The notes beneath the pieces were generated by a model that was not told the origin of the DNA, searched no databases, and saw only the letters and a program-made list of their open reading frames with translations. A stretch of 64,000 bases of DNA, taken from assembly GCA_963576565.1 (NCBI GenBank), contig OY755046.1:71789719-71853718 (forward strand), in the 5' to 3' direction. Position numbers and translations under genes: made by a program. This stretch comes from Aspidapion aeneum (lineage: Eukaryota; Arthropoda; Insecta; Coleoptera; Brentidae). The stretch's first letter is position 1. Every line of letters starts with the position of its first letter. Positions 20,801-29,800 of this stretch are shown here, piece after piece.

Positions 20801-22452
20801 GTATGGGAATGATTATTAATATGAAAATAATGGATAGTGGTGTAAAAGAGAGACGTTCCAAGTGGGTTAAAACTTATTTGCTTAATAGGAAACTATTTAG
20901 CCATGACCTTCTATTAAAAGAGTTACGAGAAAATGACCCAGACGATTTTAAAAATTATTTAAGAATGGATATCAGATAATTATTGAAATACAGCCAGGCT
21001 ATAATTGTGCCAGGCACTATTTTGACACATTCACATTAAAAACTGACAGTTGATCCTTCAAAATTGACATATCAAAGTCAAATTTAAAACTTTCGTCGTT
21101 TATTTTCAATTAATAAAAGAAGGTACTATTTATTCCGGTTCATATAGTAAACAAAGGCCGTGTGTTAAAAGATCACAGCTGATATTACAATGTAAAGGTG
21201 TCAAAATTGTACCTGGCACCATTATAGCCTGGCTTTATTTCAATAATTCTCTATTAACACGTATGATTTTTTATTAAATTTGGTAAGAGAGGATCTTACG
21301 AAACAAGATATCCAAATGAGAGAAGCCGTTGGCCTGAACAGCGATTAAACCGACAGAGAAGTCTGCGCCGGTTAAAATATCTGTAAGCGCTGAACCCACA
21401 AGTTTCGCCCGCCGGTCTGAACTCACAGATAAATCTGTGCCGGCTATAACTGGCGCGTGGAATGTCCACTAATTGAAAGACAAATCCACCAGTTTAAACC
21501 GCGCCGTTCCAAACCGGCGGATCAACCTCTCTGTGTATGGCCAGCTAATAGATTGGTAAACTGTGGTGTAAAAAGCTGTAATGAATGTGAAACAAAAATC
21601 AATAACAAGGATAACACTTTAAAACTCTGTTTGTAAAAGTAAGTGAATTATTTACATTTAGGAACATGCGCCACAAGCAAAAATATTTTACATACAAAAG
21701 GAACATTTTTAAACAAGAAAAGTTGATAGTAAAGTTGATTGTTTTAAGGTAAAATTGGTTAAATAATACTTTTAACCAAAACACTTTTTTTAACCAAAAT
21801 CTAATGCCGATATAAAACTTGTGTATCATATTGGGTTAAAATCGTTTGAGGCGTTCTTGAGTTATCGTGTATTGAGACAGACAATTTATTTTATTATCCG
21901 ATCTAGGTGTTTTAGGAACTAAATAACTCACATTTAATAAATTTTTTAAAATAAAATGTTCATCTTTTTAATAGTACACTTCTTGTATGGTGACAAGTCA
22001 AGTAGTAATTCTCGCCCTAAAAAAATGTTTCAGATTGTCCGGCCCTTGACGAGTGCGACGACGTGCGCCTGTAGCAATTTATCAAGGTTACCTTTGACAA
22101 CGCTGCAAAGCTTTCTGCGGGACTGGGGCGTATCGCGGTCTCTTTTTAATAAATGCTATACTCTATCTGTTTTTTATCCTCTCATGGAAATTTATACCCC
22201 TAGATGTGAACTTGTTCCCACGGTATAATGAGCGTGTTAGGGTTTTGAAATAACTTTTATAGGAAAAGTATTGTATTAATATATACTATAATGTATAATT
22301 TTTTATAAAACTTTTGTCAAATATTAAAGAAAATAATTCCTTGTTTTTAGGTCGTTGTGGACAAACGCTTCGTCTCTCAAGAAGTTTTGGACGTTTTCAA
22401 GCAAGAACCAATCGTGTTACCAGCTTGGGACCCAATGGGTACCTTAGCTTAG
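2737..22452 (+). CDS. BLMH: Bleomycin hydrolase (peptidase family C1B), C-terminal 269 residues, six exons
   Basis: Exons are 2737-2857, 4228-4355, 8285-8373, 14302-14560, 17792-17902 and 22351-22452. All have AG/GT borders and their phases join without a break. The spliced product reads as the C-terminal part of bleomycin hydrolase, a cytosolic papain-like aminopeptidase that forms a hexameric barrel. Visible family landmarks are TFTWTYYDKNK, CLVTDPRP, GEAIWFGCEV, the catalytic-His segment SHAMVITAV, the catalytic-Asn segment RVENSWGED and the C-terminus PAWDPMGTLA. The exon with the catalytic Cys lies left of the window, so the gene is incomplete here. The introns (up to about 6 kb) are full of transposons. 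The family assignment is known biology recognised from sequence; the exon borders are my own reading. Very sure of identity. Confidence 0.96.
2963..3984. mobile_element. Divergent third copy of the hairpin-ended element, interrupted
   Basis: The 5' hairpin (GCGTGCGGAAAAGTAAG-TTTTCCGCACG) is at 2966-3000 and the 3' end (CCACTTTCCGCACTTGTTAGG) near 3951-3973. An unrelated repeat starting TACAGGGAGTCCCAAATTGG (from about 3189) is inserted. A further 5' fragment lies at about 4406-4470. Confidence 0.5.
4228..4355 (+). CDS. BLMH: BLMH exon, TFTWTYYDKNK segment
   Basis: Two bases complete the Gly codon, then 42 residues run from IPNDTFTW to PLYNLDDK and end in phase 0. The donor is gtaagt. The segment aligns with the FTWEYYDKDK region of vertebrate bleomycin hydrolase. 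Confidence 0.95.
4540..5990. repeat. 129-bp minisatellite, about 10.5 copies
   Basis: The phrase TATCCGATTTGG recurs at 4584, 4713, 4840, 4970, 5099, 5227, 5357, 5487, 5617 and 5738. Each unit has a pyrimidine block (CCTACCCCCACCCCC). Units 4891-5090 and 5413-5608 match best, showing a four-unit (about 518 bp) higher-order period. Short frames in it on the minus strand are repeat by-products. Confidence 0.9.
6096..6590. mobile_element. Foldback/MITE with about 110-bp terminal inverted repeats
   Basis: 6096-6211 is the reverse complement of about 6478-6588 (TTTTATAAAAGCTTGTGAC and CCATCGCTTTTATTA blocks). The spacer has no coding sequence. Confidence 0.75.
6729..8188. repeat. Inverted-repeat-bounded segment in BLMH intron
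   Basis: AGGAGCAGATTTTCTATATG... (6729-6765) is mirrored by ...CATATAGAAAGTCTGCTCCT (8153-8188). The segment contains the GTGTGCAAA hairpin element below and other unclassified sequence. Confidence 0.5.
7672..8066. mobile_element. Second family of hairpin-ended element (GTGTGCAAA type)
   Basis: The 5' part has a perfect 22-bp palindrome, GTGTGCAAAACGTTTTGCACAC, at 7682-7703. The 3' part is a nested hairpin at about 7971-8066: outer stem GTTTGAAAAC..CTCTTTGCACAC, inner stem GTAGACC/GGTCTAC. A short ATG frame (MSEIKTS) on the plus strand at about 7888 ends quickly. Same layout as the GTGCGGAAAAG family at 1260-2727 but different sequence. Confidence 0.5.
8285..8373 (+). CDS. BLMH: BLMH exon, CLVTDPRP segment
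   Basis: It encodes VCLVTDPRP to LGNMAGGR plus two bases of the next codon. The acceptor is tttttag and the donor is gtaagc. It matches the CLVNDPRP ... NMVGGR stretch conserved in the family. Confidence 0.95.
8889..10416. mobile_element. TA-flanked element with about 500-bp inverted repeats, copy 1
   Basis: Ends CAGCGTGTCCCATTTT ... AAAATGGGACACGCTG, flanked by TA on both sides (8887-8888, 10417-10418). Long arms (about 8889-9400 and 9905-10416) surround a short unique core with a 65-codon frame. CAG ends and TA duplication fit the Tc1/mariner superfamily, but no transposase is present, so this copy is nonautonomous. Confidence 0.8.
9588..9785 (+). CDS. Small conserved frame inside the TA-flanked element, 65 aa
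   Basis: Starts MAYNYFKLAINRPYPDFEK and contains MFDCFIQATKSQYLNGRN and CQQCLTHNGNQK. The same sequence lies in the copy at 53296-54787, where one change turns the Glu codon after PDF into TAA. It could be a captured host exon (a splice-like GT follows TCAGAAAAATTAG poorly) or a relic. Function unknown. Confidence 0.35.
   Translation: MAYNYFKLAINRPYPDFEKCDMFDCFIQATKSQYLNGRNIFMQNALRKITQKCQQCLTHNGNQKN
10823..12947. mobile_element. Inverted-repeat element of the ACCGGGTGG family
   Basis: The left arm (CAAAAAAAACC...TTATAACTTTTGAACTGTACC, then AAGATGGCGGACGAAATTAAATTG) is mirrored at about 12760-12947, ending TTTTTGTCCACCCGGTA. The left terminus has lost TACCGGGT. Related ends occur at 44886, 50667 and 55590. 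No coding sequence. Confidence 0.7.
11412..12290. mobile_element. Nested inverted-repeat element (ACAGGGTGTCCCAAATTGG ends)
   Basis: GTACAGGGTGTCCCAAATTG at 11412 is mirrored by CGAATTTGGGACACCCTGTAC ending near 12287. The arms extend about 250 bp. A relative lies at 3189. It sits inside the ACCGGGTGG element. Confidence 0.65.
13003..14281. mobile_element. TIR element with TTTAGGG-like terminal repeats
   Basis: Ends CAGTATTTACTAAGG / CTTAGTAAATACTG with arms built from TTTAGGGTTTAGGTTT-type strings (13030-13075 and 14215-14270). The core has no gene. The right end is 20 bp before the BLMH exon acceptor at 14301. Confidence 0.7.
14302..14560 (+). CDS. BLMH: BLMH exon carrying the catalytic His
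   Basis: 86 residues start at CIYNNQPVELL. The exon includes GEAIWFGCEV and SHAMVITAV, whose His is the active-site His of the C1B papain-like fold. The donor is gtaagt. A terminal-inverted-repeat element ends only 20 bp before the acceptor. Confidence 0.96.
14561..14985. other. AT-rich intron sequence, nothing recognised
   Basis: BLMH intron directly after the catalytic-His exon. I see no element or gene in it. Confidence 0.5.
14986..15663. repeat. Tandem duplication, two copies of about 339 bp
   Basis: 14986-15324 and 15325-15663 are nearly identical, both starting CCCCTCTTTGAAGAGCTTGG and ending at a purine-rich GGAGGGAGG-GGAACCAC block. The duplication is recent, judging by identity. 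Confidence 0.9.
15677..16461 (+). pseudogene. Non-LTR retrotransposon RNase H domain and C-terminus, frameshifted
   Basis: Plus strand shows the RNase H motifs FQAELVAIELCARW (Glu), KIFSDGQAALRAL (Asp) and VSLVWI, then after a frameshift near 15955 GHFGHEGNEAADLAA. A second frame gives HRMGLTEETECRLC and RHVLCECP, the C-x2-C...H-x4-C tail typical of Jockey/I-type elements. Degraded. Confidence 0.85.
16570..17005. repeat. Dispersed repeat with GGGGGCACGGCAGTG terminus
   Basis: The terminus at 16580-16615 and the inner text CCAGAAACGCTAAAG...GATAGGAACTATGATAAAA recur inverted at 29570-30225, 52880-53295 plus 54788-55055, and in part at 42060-42230. The first copy is interrupted by a TAATAACCCCG-like stretch. 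No coding sequence. Confidence 0.65.
17007..17685. mobile_element. Dispersed element with TAGCTCACAC end and (CTGT)n block, copy 1
   Basis: Starts TAGCTCACACATATACTATAC, contains a CTGTCTGTCTGT run, then ACGACCAACGCGCATAACTC and three loose 120-bp repeats (GGGTGGGGGTAGATTTCAAA). It ends CCTAGTGTGAGCTTAGGGGCC...GGCAGAGTATTT. Other copies are 18732-19462 (inverted) and 32277-32989. Confidence 0.75.
17792..17902 (+). CDS. BLMH: BLMH exon carrying the catalytic Asn
   Basis: 37 residues from ENGEVTKLR to EFTFE, phase 0 on both sides. RVENSWGED holds the active-site Asn. The exon sits between two inverted copies of one dispersed element (17007-17685 and 18732-19462). Confidence 0.95.
17981..18002 (+). 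other. tRNA B-box-like segment
   Basis: GGTTCCGAGTTCGAATCCTGACC contains GTTCGAATCC, an excellent polymerase III B box. I cannot find an A box or a cloverleaf upstream, so this is at best a truncated tRNA-derived SINE. Confidence 0.3.
18732..19462. mobile_element. Dispersed TAGCTCACAC/(CTGT)n element, copy 2, inverted
   Basis: Reverse complement of 17007-17685, including a (ACAG)n run near 19287-19320. The short frames in it are by-products. Confidence 0.75.
20250..20673 (-). pseudogene. PIF/Harbinger (HARBI1-like) transposase N-terminal fragment
   Basis: Reads SKWVKSYWLRSKLFSHELLL and KELRENDPDDFKNYL, then in another frame LTKQDTEMREAIGPEQRL and ALRFLATG followed by a stop. These are the N-terminal motifs of Harbinger nucleases; the catalytic DDE part is missing. 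Confidence 0.8.
20770..20979 (+). pseudogene. Inverted second copy of the Harbinger transposase N-terminus
   Basis: Reads SKWVKTYLLNRKLFSHDLLL, then KELRENDPDDFKNYLRMD. The continuation (LVREDLTKQDIQMREAVG) is found after a MITE insertion, at about 21267-21330. Confidence 0.8.
20978..21253. mobile_element. MITE of about 275 bp inserted in the Harbinger remnant
   Basis: Terminal repeats of about 50 bp: AATTATTGAAATACAGCCAGG ... CCTGGCTTTATTTCAATAATT, with GTGCCAGGCAC and GTGTCAAAATTG inside. No coding sequence. Confidence 0.7.
22351..22452 (+). CDS. BLMH: BLMH last exon and stop codon
   Basis: 33 residues from VVVDKRFVSQEV to PAWDPMGTLA, then TAG. The C-terminal tail of this family folds into the active-site cleft and makes the enzyme an exopeptidase. 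Confidence 0.95.
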   Translation, partial: VVVDKRFVSQEVLDVFKQEPIVLPAWDPMGTLA

Positions 22453-22620
22453 CTCTAGGGGTTCTTTTAAGAACTTATTTTAAAACCGTCGAGATTTTAT
22501 TCAATTTCTTTTTATAATTTAAATATAAAGCGAGTTTTTATTTTATTAATCTTATATTTAGTATGTAGAGTAAATATATTTTTCGATTTTGAAGTTTTTT
22601 CGGTTAAAACAGTTACCATT

Positions 22621-22626
22621 AATAAA
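22621..22626 (+). terminator. Candidate polyadenylation signal AATAAA of BLMH
   Basis: First clear AATAAA after the BLMH stop codon, 169 bp downstream, in AT-rich sequence. Its position is plausible, but no transcript end can be seen from sequence. Confidence 0.5.
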
Positions 22627-22841
22627 GAAGTATTTTTGAGTATACTTGCCTACCAGTGAGAATAAAAAAAAATATGCAAAAAAATTAAAAAGTAAAAAAA
22701 ATGAGTGACTTTTTTAGACTGAATCCCATAACGGCCATGTAACACACAAATTTTTAAAAATGACAATTTTTTTTTATTTTGATGTTTTCAGAAATATGTG
22801 TGTAAAATTATAAAAAACGAATAAATTTTAGGGTAGACTTG

Positions 22842-24076
22842 TAGAGGTGTTGATTTTCGTTACTTTTGAATACTCGTTACTAATCGTTACACGACTACTA
22901 AGTAAGCATTTTATATATTTGTTACTATCGTTACTTTGATTACTGTAACTGTATTCAATTCAATCATGCAATTAGTGCAAAATTCGCGGACGTCGTTAAA
23001 AATTGAAAAACAAACGTGGAAGTGGACAAAAATGGCGTTGTCGTAAATTTAATAAAAGTATTTGTGAAAAAATAATGTTTATTTTTGTAACTTTTTTGTA
23101 AATACCTATACCTAAAGACTCCCCATGGATATGGCAAACTAAGGGTAAGTTAAGTTATTATTTAAATTAATTCAGCAGAATTTTTGATAAAGTAGGTCTT
23201 AATCATTTTATTTTCGGCACACTCCCCATTTGTTATTTATGCCGATAATGAATGAATAATTACAATCGCCATTTGTTGTTCATGCCGATAATGAGTGGGT
23301 AACCTGTATTCAATTCAATCATGCAATTAGTGCAAAATTCGCGGACTGTCGTTAAAAATTGAAAAACAAACGTGGAAGTGGACAAAAATGGCGTCGTAAA
23401 TTTAATAAAAGTATTTGTGAAAAAATAATGTTTATTTTTGTAACTTTTTTGTAAATACCTATACCTAAAGACTCCCCATGGATATGGCAAACTAAGGGTA
23501 ACTTAAGTTATTATTTAAATTAATTCAGCAGAATTTTTGATAAAGTAGGTCTTAATCATTTTATTTTCGGCACACTCCCCATTTGTTATTTATGCCGATA
23601 ATGAATGAATAATTACAATCCCCATTTGTTGTTCATGCCGATAATGAGTGGGTAACCTGTATTCAATTCAATCATGCAATTAGTGCAAAATTCGCGGACT
23701 GTCGTTAATACATGTAGGTATATTTTTGTTGTTGATATTATGGAAATATTCAATTTAAATTTTCAAAATGCGGGCTAAAATTTAAAAAATAAAGGTAGGA
23801 ATTACATAGGAACAGTTCTGTGTAAAACTTTGTTTTAAAAATCTAATGCCTTACATACAAAGAAATACATACTTAAAATCTAAAAGTAAATAAGAAAAGA
23901 GACAAAAACAATCACAAAAAAATATACAAAAAGTTTGGATTACTGAAGACTAAAATAATCGAAGGAATCAAAGTAACGAAAGTAATAATTTAATTTTCGG
24001 ATCGGTATTCGTTACTCCGTTATTTGTCGAGTAACGAGTACTAGAGTAACGAATAGTTACTTTTTCAACACCTCTA
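22842..24076. mobile_element. hAT-like nonautonomous element
   Basis: Ends TAGAGGTGTTGA / TCAACACCTCTA. Flanking 8-bp target duplication is TAGACTTG / TAGACTTT (22834-22841, 24077-24084; one mismatch). The length of the duplication and the end sequence fit hAT elements. The inside holds a tandem duplication of about 353 bp (22955-23310 and 23305-23700) and no transposase. The same internal sequence occurs outside the element at 27265-27600. Confidence 0.75.
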
Positions 24077-24464
24077 TAGACTTTTATTATTACCCCGAAA
24101 GGAAATTTTAAAAAATTTCCGTGATTATTACAAAATAATATGCATAAAATAACCTAATATTATGATTATATGGTGTGTATAAAAAAACGTTGAAAATACA
24201 TTTTTACCTGATTAATGTATTAATATTTATTTTTTTAAATTAATTACCCAACTGCAGCACGGCGAAAGGATGGGTAATTATTTCTGCACAGGTTTTAAGA
24301 CTTTTTTCCAACACCATTTTACTAGTTCCCTCTTCCCTCTCCTTCCCCACCTTCAGAAAATCTACATGTACTTTTTGGGTAACGCTAAATAAATGGCAAA
24401 TGCATAGTGTTTTTTATAAGGCTGAATAAGAATTAAACCTAAAAGTTGGAAAAAAAAAAAAAAC

Positions 24465-26127
24465 ACTCAACTGCTAAATCTACTTGTAACTACTAGTCGC
24501 AGTGGGGAACAAAATTACCCATTAACATATTAACCGGAGGAGACTAGGAAATAAACAAAAAAATCGGCCGTCTAGATAAACAATTTGTTTTAAAAAACGT
24601 ACTTCTGCAGAAAAGAACTCATCGACTATTTTTGTTTGGTCCATAGAAAACTCTATTTTCTTTCTCTTTAAGAATCACCAAAATTATCCGATCTTTCCTT
24701 TACTTTTATTTCTTTTTTAAACCAATGCACCGGAAAAAGACGAAACTTCTTCTTACAAACCCTTACCAGATTAATTATACACGACCAAATATGGATATAT
24801 AACAAGCGGTGATAACTTTAACTTGTGCTTCCAGCATTTATTTTGCTACTCCTTCGTTTTCCTTTATTAAACCAGTGCGAGAGAAAAAAACAAAACTATT
24901 CTCGATTACAGTCCCTCACTAAAACAAAGGAATTAGACAGATGCCGCAATCGTCTAGGCCCGCGTAAAGTATATTATTTTGTTCCTCTTTTGTTAAACTG
25001 ATGCGAGAAAAAGAGACAAAACTATTCTTGATTAGAAGGTAGTCCCTTTGGACCCATTAGTATTTTGTAAAGGGTCAATGCGGCGTTTTTGACCTGTCTC
25101 TTTACGGTTCGAAATTGTTTTCGTGTTTTTTCTTAAAATATATTTTCGATCTGGACTCAAATTTAATCTTAAAAGACTTTAAAATGGTGTGGGAGTGTAT
25201 TTTGTGCTAAAATCTCGACTATTTTAATCCAGAAGTTTCGTTTTACAAGTAAGTTAAATAACTTGTTTGACCTTCAAAACAAAACAAAGACCAGTGCCGT
25301 AGAAATCAATATAAAATCAGAAAAAATTTTTTTGGGTATTATATAAATAATTATTTATTTGTTAAAACTGTTTAAACATAAGTTTAGTTAAAAATGTACA
25401 GGGTGTCCCAAGTTTTGGTGTTTTGATACTTTTAACTGAACTACGAGTCTTGATTTTCAACAGATAAGGTAAAAAAGGTATCTTATTAATATGGAAAGTA
25501 ATTTTTTTATGTATACCTTTTTTATTTAACCGTTTTTTTTTGTGTAAACAGTTTTTTTAGATTTGGATTGAGGCAATTTTTTAGGTTGGGTTAGTCCTTT
25601 TTACCTACTCTGAATTTTTAACGTTGTCTAACCTAAAATAAAATACACTAAGCTAAAAGCATCCTAATCAAACATCTAATTGTCAATGGGTATCTATTCA
25701 GCTGTAAACTAAATTAAATTGCTTGTTTTAATAAGTTAGGTATTTACTTTTAATAAATAAATATTTTGCCGCCGTCACTGGTAAATTGATCGACCATAAA
25801 GAATAAACATACGTCTGCTGTGTGTCGCACAGCGTTGCCATAGTCTTTCCAAAAAATATTTCTATTCTTTTCCAACTTATTGAAGCACCTAGGGGTCAAA
25901 TCGAATTGTTTTGATGAATGAATTTTTGCCGCGGTTCCTGGTCTCCTCCGGTTAATACGTTAATGAAATTACCCAATAACCTGATTCATGAAAATACAAA
26001 ACTGTATACTTTCGTAAGTGCGTTTTGGGCATCAAAACTAAAAGTTGAAGCATGTCGTACATTATAGGTATACCTATCAATTTTGTACTCAACTGCGACT
26101 AGTACTTACAAGTAAATTTAGCAGTTG
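24465..26127. mobile_element. Inverted-repeat element between BLMH and HAT1
   Basis: ACTGCTAAATCTACTTGTAAC...TAGTCGCAGT (24468-24510) and ATTAACCGGAGGAGAC (24530-24550) are mirrored at 26091-26127 and 25932-25985. The inside is AT-rich; no transposase recognised. Confidence 0.6.
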
Positions 26128-26312
26128 GATGATTTTTTAATTAATTTTTTTTTATTACATGAAATGTTTTTGTTATGATTTAATTTTAAATAGTGCCTTT
26201 AAGAAAAAGGAGTCCATCAGCAAAAAAGTAAATATTATGTCAAGAACTGATAAAAAGTTTTTGTTTTCGTTGCGATGGTAAAAGATTGGATATGTTGGCA
26301 GTGAATTAAAAA

Positions 26313-26318
26313 TTTATT
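26313..26318 (-). terminator. Candidate polyadenylation signal of HAT1
   Basis: AATAAA on the minus strand (TTTATT here), about 180 bp past the HAT1 stop. The surrounding sequence is AT-rich, so a chance match is possible. Confidence 0.35.
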
Positions 26319-26495
26319 TTAAAAATTAAATAAAAAAATCAATAAAAAACACAAACATTGACAAGAAATCAAATTATCAACTATAACATAATATACGCAT
26401 GACAAATAGACAGAGTACAGATAATTCGGCAGAAAAAAAAAGCGAAGGCTTCCTAAAACATTTCTTAAAATTAAGTTTTTGGAAAAAGTACTATT

Positions 26496-26801
26496 TTAGA
26501 TTTCATCATACTCCCGTTTTTTGGAGCTGTGGTTGCAAAAATACTGAATAGAAGGTTGCAACTCATCTAGGCGTTTTTTGTACAGTGCCTCGATGTGTCC
26601 CTCTTGGTCTAAAGCTGCTGGCGGGGCTGACCCGTCCAAAGATCGAAATCTCTTGCCCGGATTTTGATTCCTCTAAAAGATTTAAAAAAACACTTTTTGC
26701 CACATTTTCATTATGTTCGGTAATGTTTTGCATGTAGGCACTATTCAATTGGCACCTAATATAAATCTTGCTTTGAGCTTCGCTAAATATACTACCCCAT
26801 C
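26496..26801 (-). CDS. HAT1: HAT1 C-terminal exons 6 and 7, frame step between them
   Basis: From the acceptor tatttag before 26801, one frame reads GWGSIFSEAQSKIYIRC and on to TEHNEN, similar in spacing to the SDAEQYRSYRLDIKRRL stretch of human HAT1. From 26672 a second frame reads RNQNPGKRFRSLDG to KKREYDEI and a stop at 26498-26496. The two frames are joined either by a very short intron (26703-26673, 31 bp, weak donor) or by a one-base error or mutation in an AAAA run near 26663. The first frame alone ends at a TGA near 26563 with an unconvincing tail. Confidence 0.62.
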
Positions 26802-29800
26802 CTAAATATTAGTATTTTGCAATTTTCTCGAAAAATAACTTTTTATAAAAAGTGAATAATGCGCGACGCCTGGCTGGCCCGCTGCCTGCCGTTGAAACGC
26901 AGAGTAAGTGGGGGGGGGTGGAATATGTGCCGCTTGTCTGCTGGCGCCGTCGAATAGAGAAAGATTTTAACTAGTGGCCTATATGAGCGACAGAGTTGGA
27001 TAATTTTTACATTGTTTAATGAAAAAAATCAACTTAAATTTGTGCCAGGCACGCCAGCCAGTTAGACGTCTTGTTGTTGTGCGTGGAGCACGTATGCTTT
27101 AATTTACGCCCTCAAAATTACTCAATAAAAAAGATAGATATATACTCTGCATATTGTTCGATTTTTTTAAGTGGAAATTAATAAAATTAGCATCCTAAAA
27201 AGCTATTTAGTGGTTTTTCGCTAGAGGAAAAATTAAAGAATTAAGCCGGTCGCTACCTGATTTAAAAATTGAAAAACAAACGTGGAAGTGGACAAAAATG
27301 GCGTTGTCGTAAATTTAATAAAAGTATTTGTGAAAAAATAATGTTTATTTTTGTAACTTTTTTGTAAATACCTATACCTAAAGACTCCCCATGGATATGG
27401 CAAACTAAGGGTAAGTTAAGTTATTATTTATATTAATTCAGCAGAATTTTTGATAAATTTTGAGTCATTTTATGATGTAATTTGGGTAGGTCTTAATAAT
27501 TTTATTTTCGGCACACTCCCCATTTGTTATTCATGCCGATAATGAATGAATAATTACAATCCCCAGTTGTTGTTCATGCCGATAATGAGTGGGTAACCTT
27601 TGTCTTTTATAATAGCGCACCGGCGGTAGGTGCGTTCGATAGGGGACCTAAATCCAAGTATTTTTTGTCCTATTCATTTTCCCCAAATACCTGCACCGTT
27701 CCGAGTTATGAGCTCTGAAAGTTACTAGACCGCACTTGGAATGCCACTGTATTCAGGATCCAAAATAAAGAAAAAGTTAAACTACTTTTTACTCTTACTG
27801 AAAATACCCATATGTCTGTTTTGAAGTTCATTAATTGTTCAGTTTAACTGAATCATCATAAACTGCGAATGTGCGTTGAATGGGCACGACAGTTAACTGT
27901 CAACACTTATTAGGTGTCCATTAGATCTTGGACCCCCGTGAGAATAAGCATTCGAGCAACCCACAGAAAAATATGAGAGAAACAAAAACTTTTTTACCCG
28001 ATTATCTACGAAAACTTGTTTAATTTTGTTAAATGTTATTGTATCAATCCTTACCTTACTCTCAGCGTCGATTCTTCTTCTTATGCTTCGTATAAACTTG
28101 AGGTAAGCTACTTCACTTTTCCGCTTAGAGTAAACGCAGCCTAAAAAAATTCCAATTATAAATAAATGACGGCCTAGCCCAGTATCACACAGCGATTTAA
28201 TAAATGTGCAAAAAAAATATCAAAAACAGTTTTTTTGCTGAAGAGCCCAAACAGCTCATTTGCGGACAGATGTTTACTGGACAAAAAATGTTTGTTTTGA
28301 TGGCCCCTTACATTGTCGGTATATTTTTGGGACACTCTGTATTCGCCTTATAGAAGATACATACCCAATATATCATAAACCCTCAAAGCCTGAAGTTTGC
28401 TAATTTTTTTCTTTTCTGCTACTTTAAAAACTTGCGACAGTGACAATTTTTCAACATCGACTTCACTTTGGACTAGAAGACAGTCGTCCAGATCTCTGAT
28501 TTTTCGAAATTGAGTTGTTGGCTCCTCCACTAAAATAAATAAAGGTCTAGAATCTTGAAAATTTTCATATTTAACTGAAGAATACTGCAGACGACGGACG
28601 ATGCACAATCAAAGAATGATAAAAGTTAAAAAAGTTCTTTTTCTGGACTTATTTGAATGGTGCTGCAATTTTCAGTTTGCTTATAGCGAGGATTATAGTC
28701 CCCAGTACACCGATCTATTTTTTACAAATACCAAAACTTCAAAAAAATACAAAATTATCAAAAAAATACCAAAACTTCAAACAAATACAAACAATACAAA
28801 AATTATCAAAAACTATAAAAATGTACTTAATACCAAAACTTCAAAAAAAAAATACAATAATTACCAAAACTTAAAAAATTATCAAAAAATACAAAAACTT
28901 CAAAAATTTACCAAAACTTCAAAAAAGTACAAAAATTATCAAAACTTCAAAAATACCACAATTTATAAAACTTCCTCCAAAAATTTACCAAAAAATAGTC
29001 ATTTGCAGCCATAATAGTGTTACGGGTTCTCCACAACAATTAAAAACTCGCAATTGTTGAAAACGATACGTCAATTTATTTTCACCAATTATGTACAAAA
29101 ACACGCACTTAAACTTGCTAATAATTCACCACTATAATCGGTCTATTAACTTCGTGTTAATATCTCACGACCACCTCAGCATGTTATCTGTGACTGACTG
29201 ACTGACTGGTGCACGACCCCGGCCCTATATATAGGATCGTCCATCTCTCTCGAACTTTCCGGCAGCCTTCGACGTCCGGAAAGTTCTCGTATTATTTGGA
29301 CCGCAAGTCACAGATAACGCAACTAAAACCTAGACTAAGAATACAACCTTAAGATAAATCAACCTAATACTACACTAAACCTAAATAAATTCCAATTATA
29401 AAATTTAAATAACTTAAATTTGTAACAATAGTATTTCTAAACTAGTAAGAACCTTTCATTTTGAAATTTGTATTCGAGAACTAGGCTTTACTTTTATCTC
29501 AATTCTTGTTAGGGAATACCACTTTCGCGTACTTGGCTTCTTTTTATGTGAAATGGTTTTGTTATGATTTCAGTCCTTTTTTAAAGGATCTGGATAATAT
29601 TTAAGTTTTAAAGTAGTAAAATATGTGGAATATTGTTCAAAACTTTTGCAATGTCTTATAAAAAATTTTGAGGTTTTTTTTTCCTGTGGTTTTATGATAG
29701 TTCCTATCAGTCTTCTAAAGCTCAGCTCTCTAGTGTTCCTGGAAGTAGGCAATGTTAATTTTCCATAATTTTACATTTATAGGGGAGGAAAGTAAATTAA

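Larger units (their letters stand above)
19880..21547. mobile_element. PIF/Harbinger-derived foldback element
   Basis: GC-rich arms (19880-20080; 21345-21547; TTGATCCGCCGGTTTGGAACG) enclose two head-to-head copies of a Harbinger transposase N-terminus: 20673-20250 on minus and 20770-20979 plus 21255-21350 on plus. The two halves are inverted copies around about 20700, so the whole is a giant palindrome. Confidence 0.75.
18174..22229. mobile_element. Large foldback element, about 4 kb, with later insertions
   Basis: The left arm from CTCGGGAACAAGTTCAC (18174) through the GC-rich AAGCTTTGCAGCGTTGTCAAAG segment to about 18425, continuing 19490-19640, is mirrored by 21655-22229, ending GTGAACTTGTTCCC. 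Insertions at 18732-19462 and 19880-21547 sit inside it. No gene of its own found. Confidence 0.7.

Noticed and set aside
26563..26748. 61-codon minus-strand frame as a separate gene
   Set aside because: Its first part is the likely HAT1 exon 6 and its end is the wrong frame of HAT1 exon 7.
28348..28364. Stop codon right after LGMYLL as the HAT1 C-terminus
   Set aside because: It lies just past a good gtatgt donor in the conserved VYDIL segment, the family continues beyond it, and in-phase downstream exons exist.
28601..29014. 137-codon Lys/Asn/Thr-rich frame
   Set aside because: Low-complexity AT tract in a HAT1 intron.
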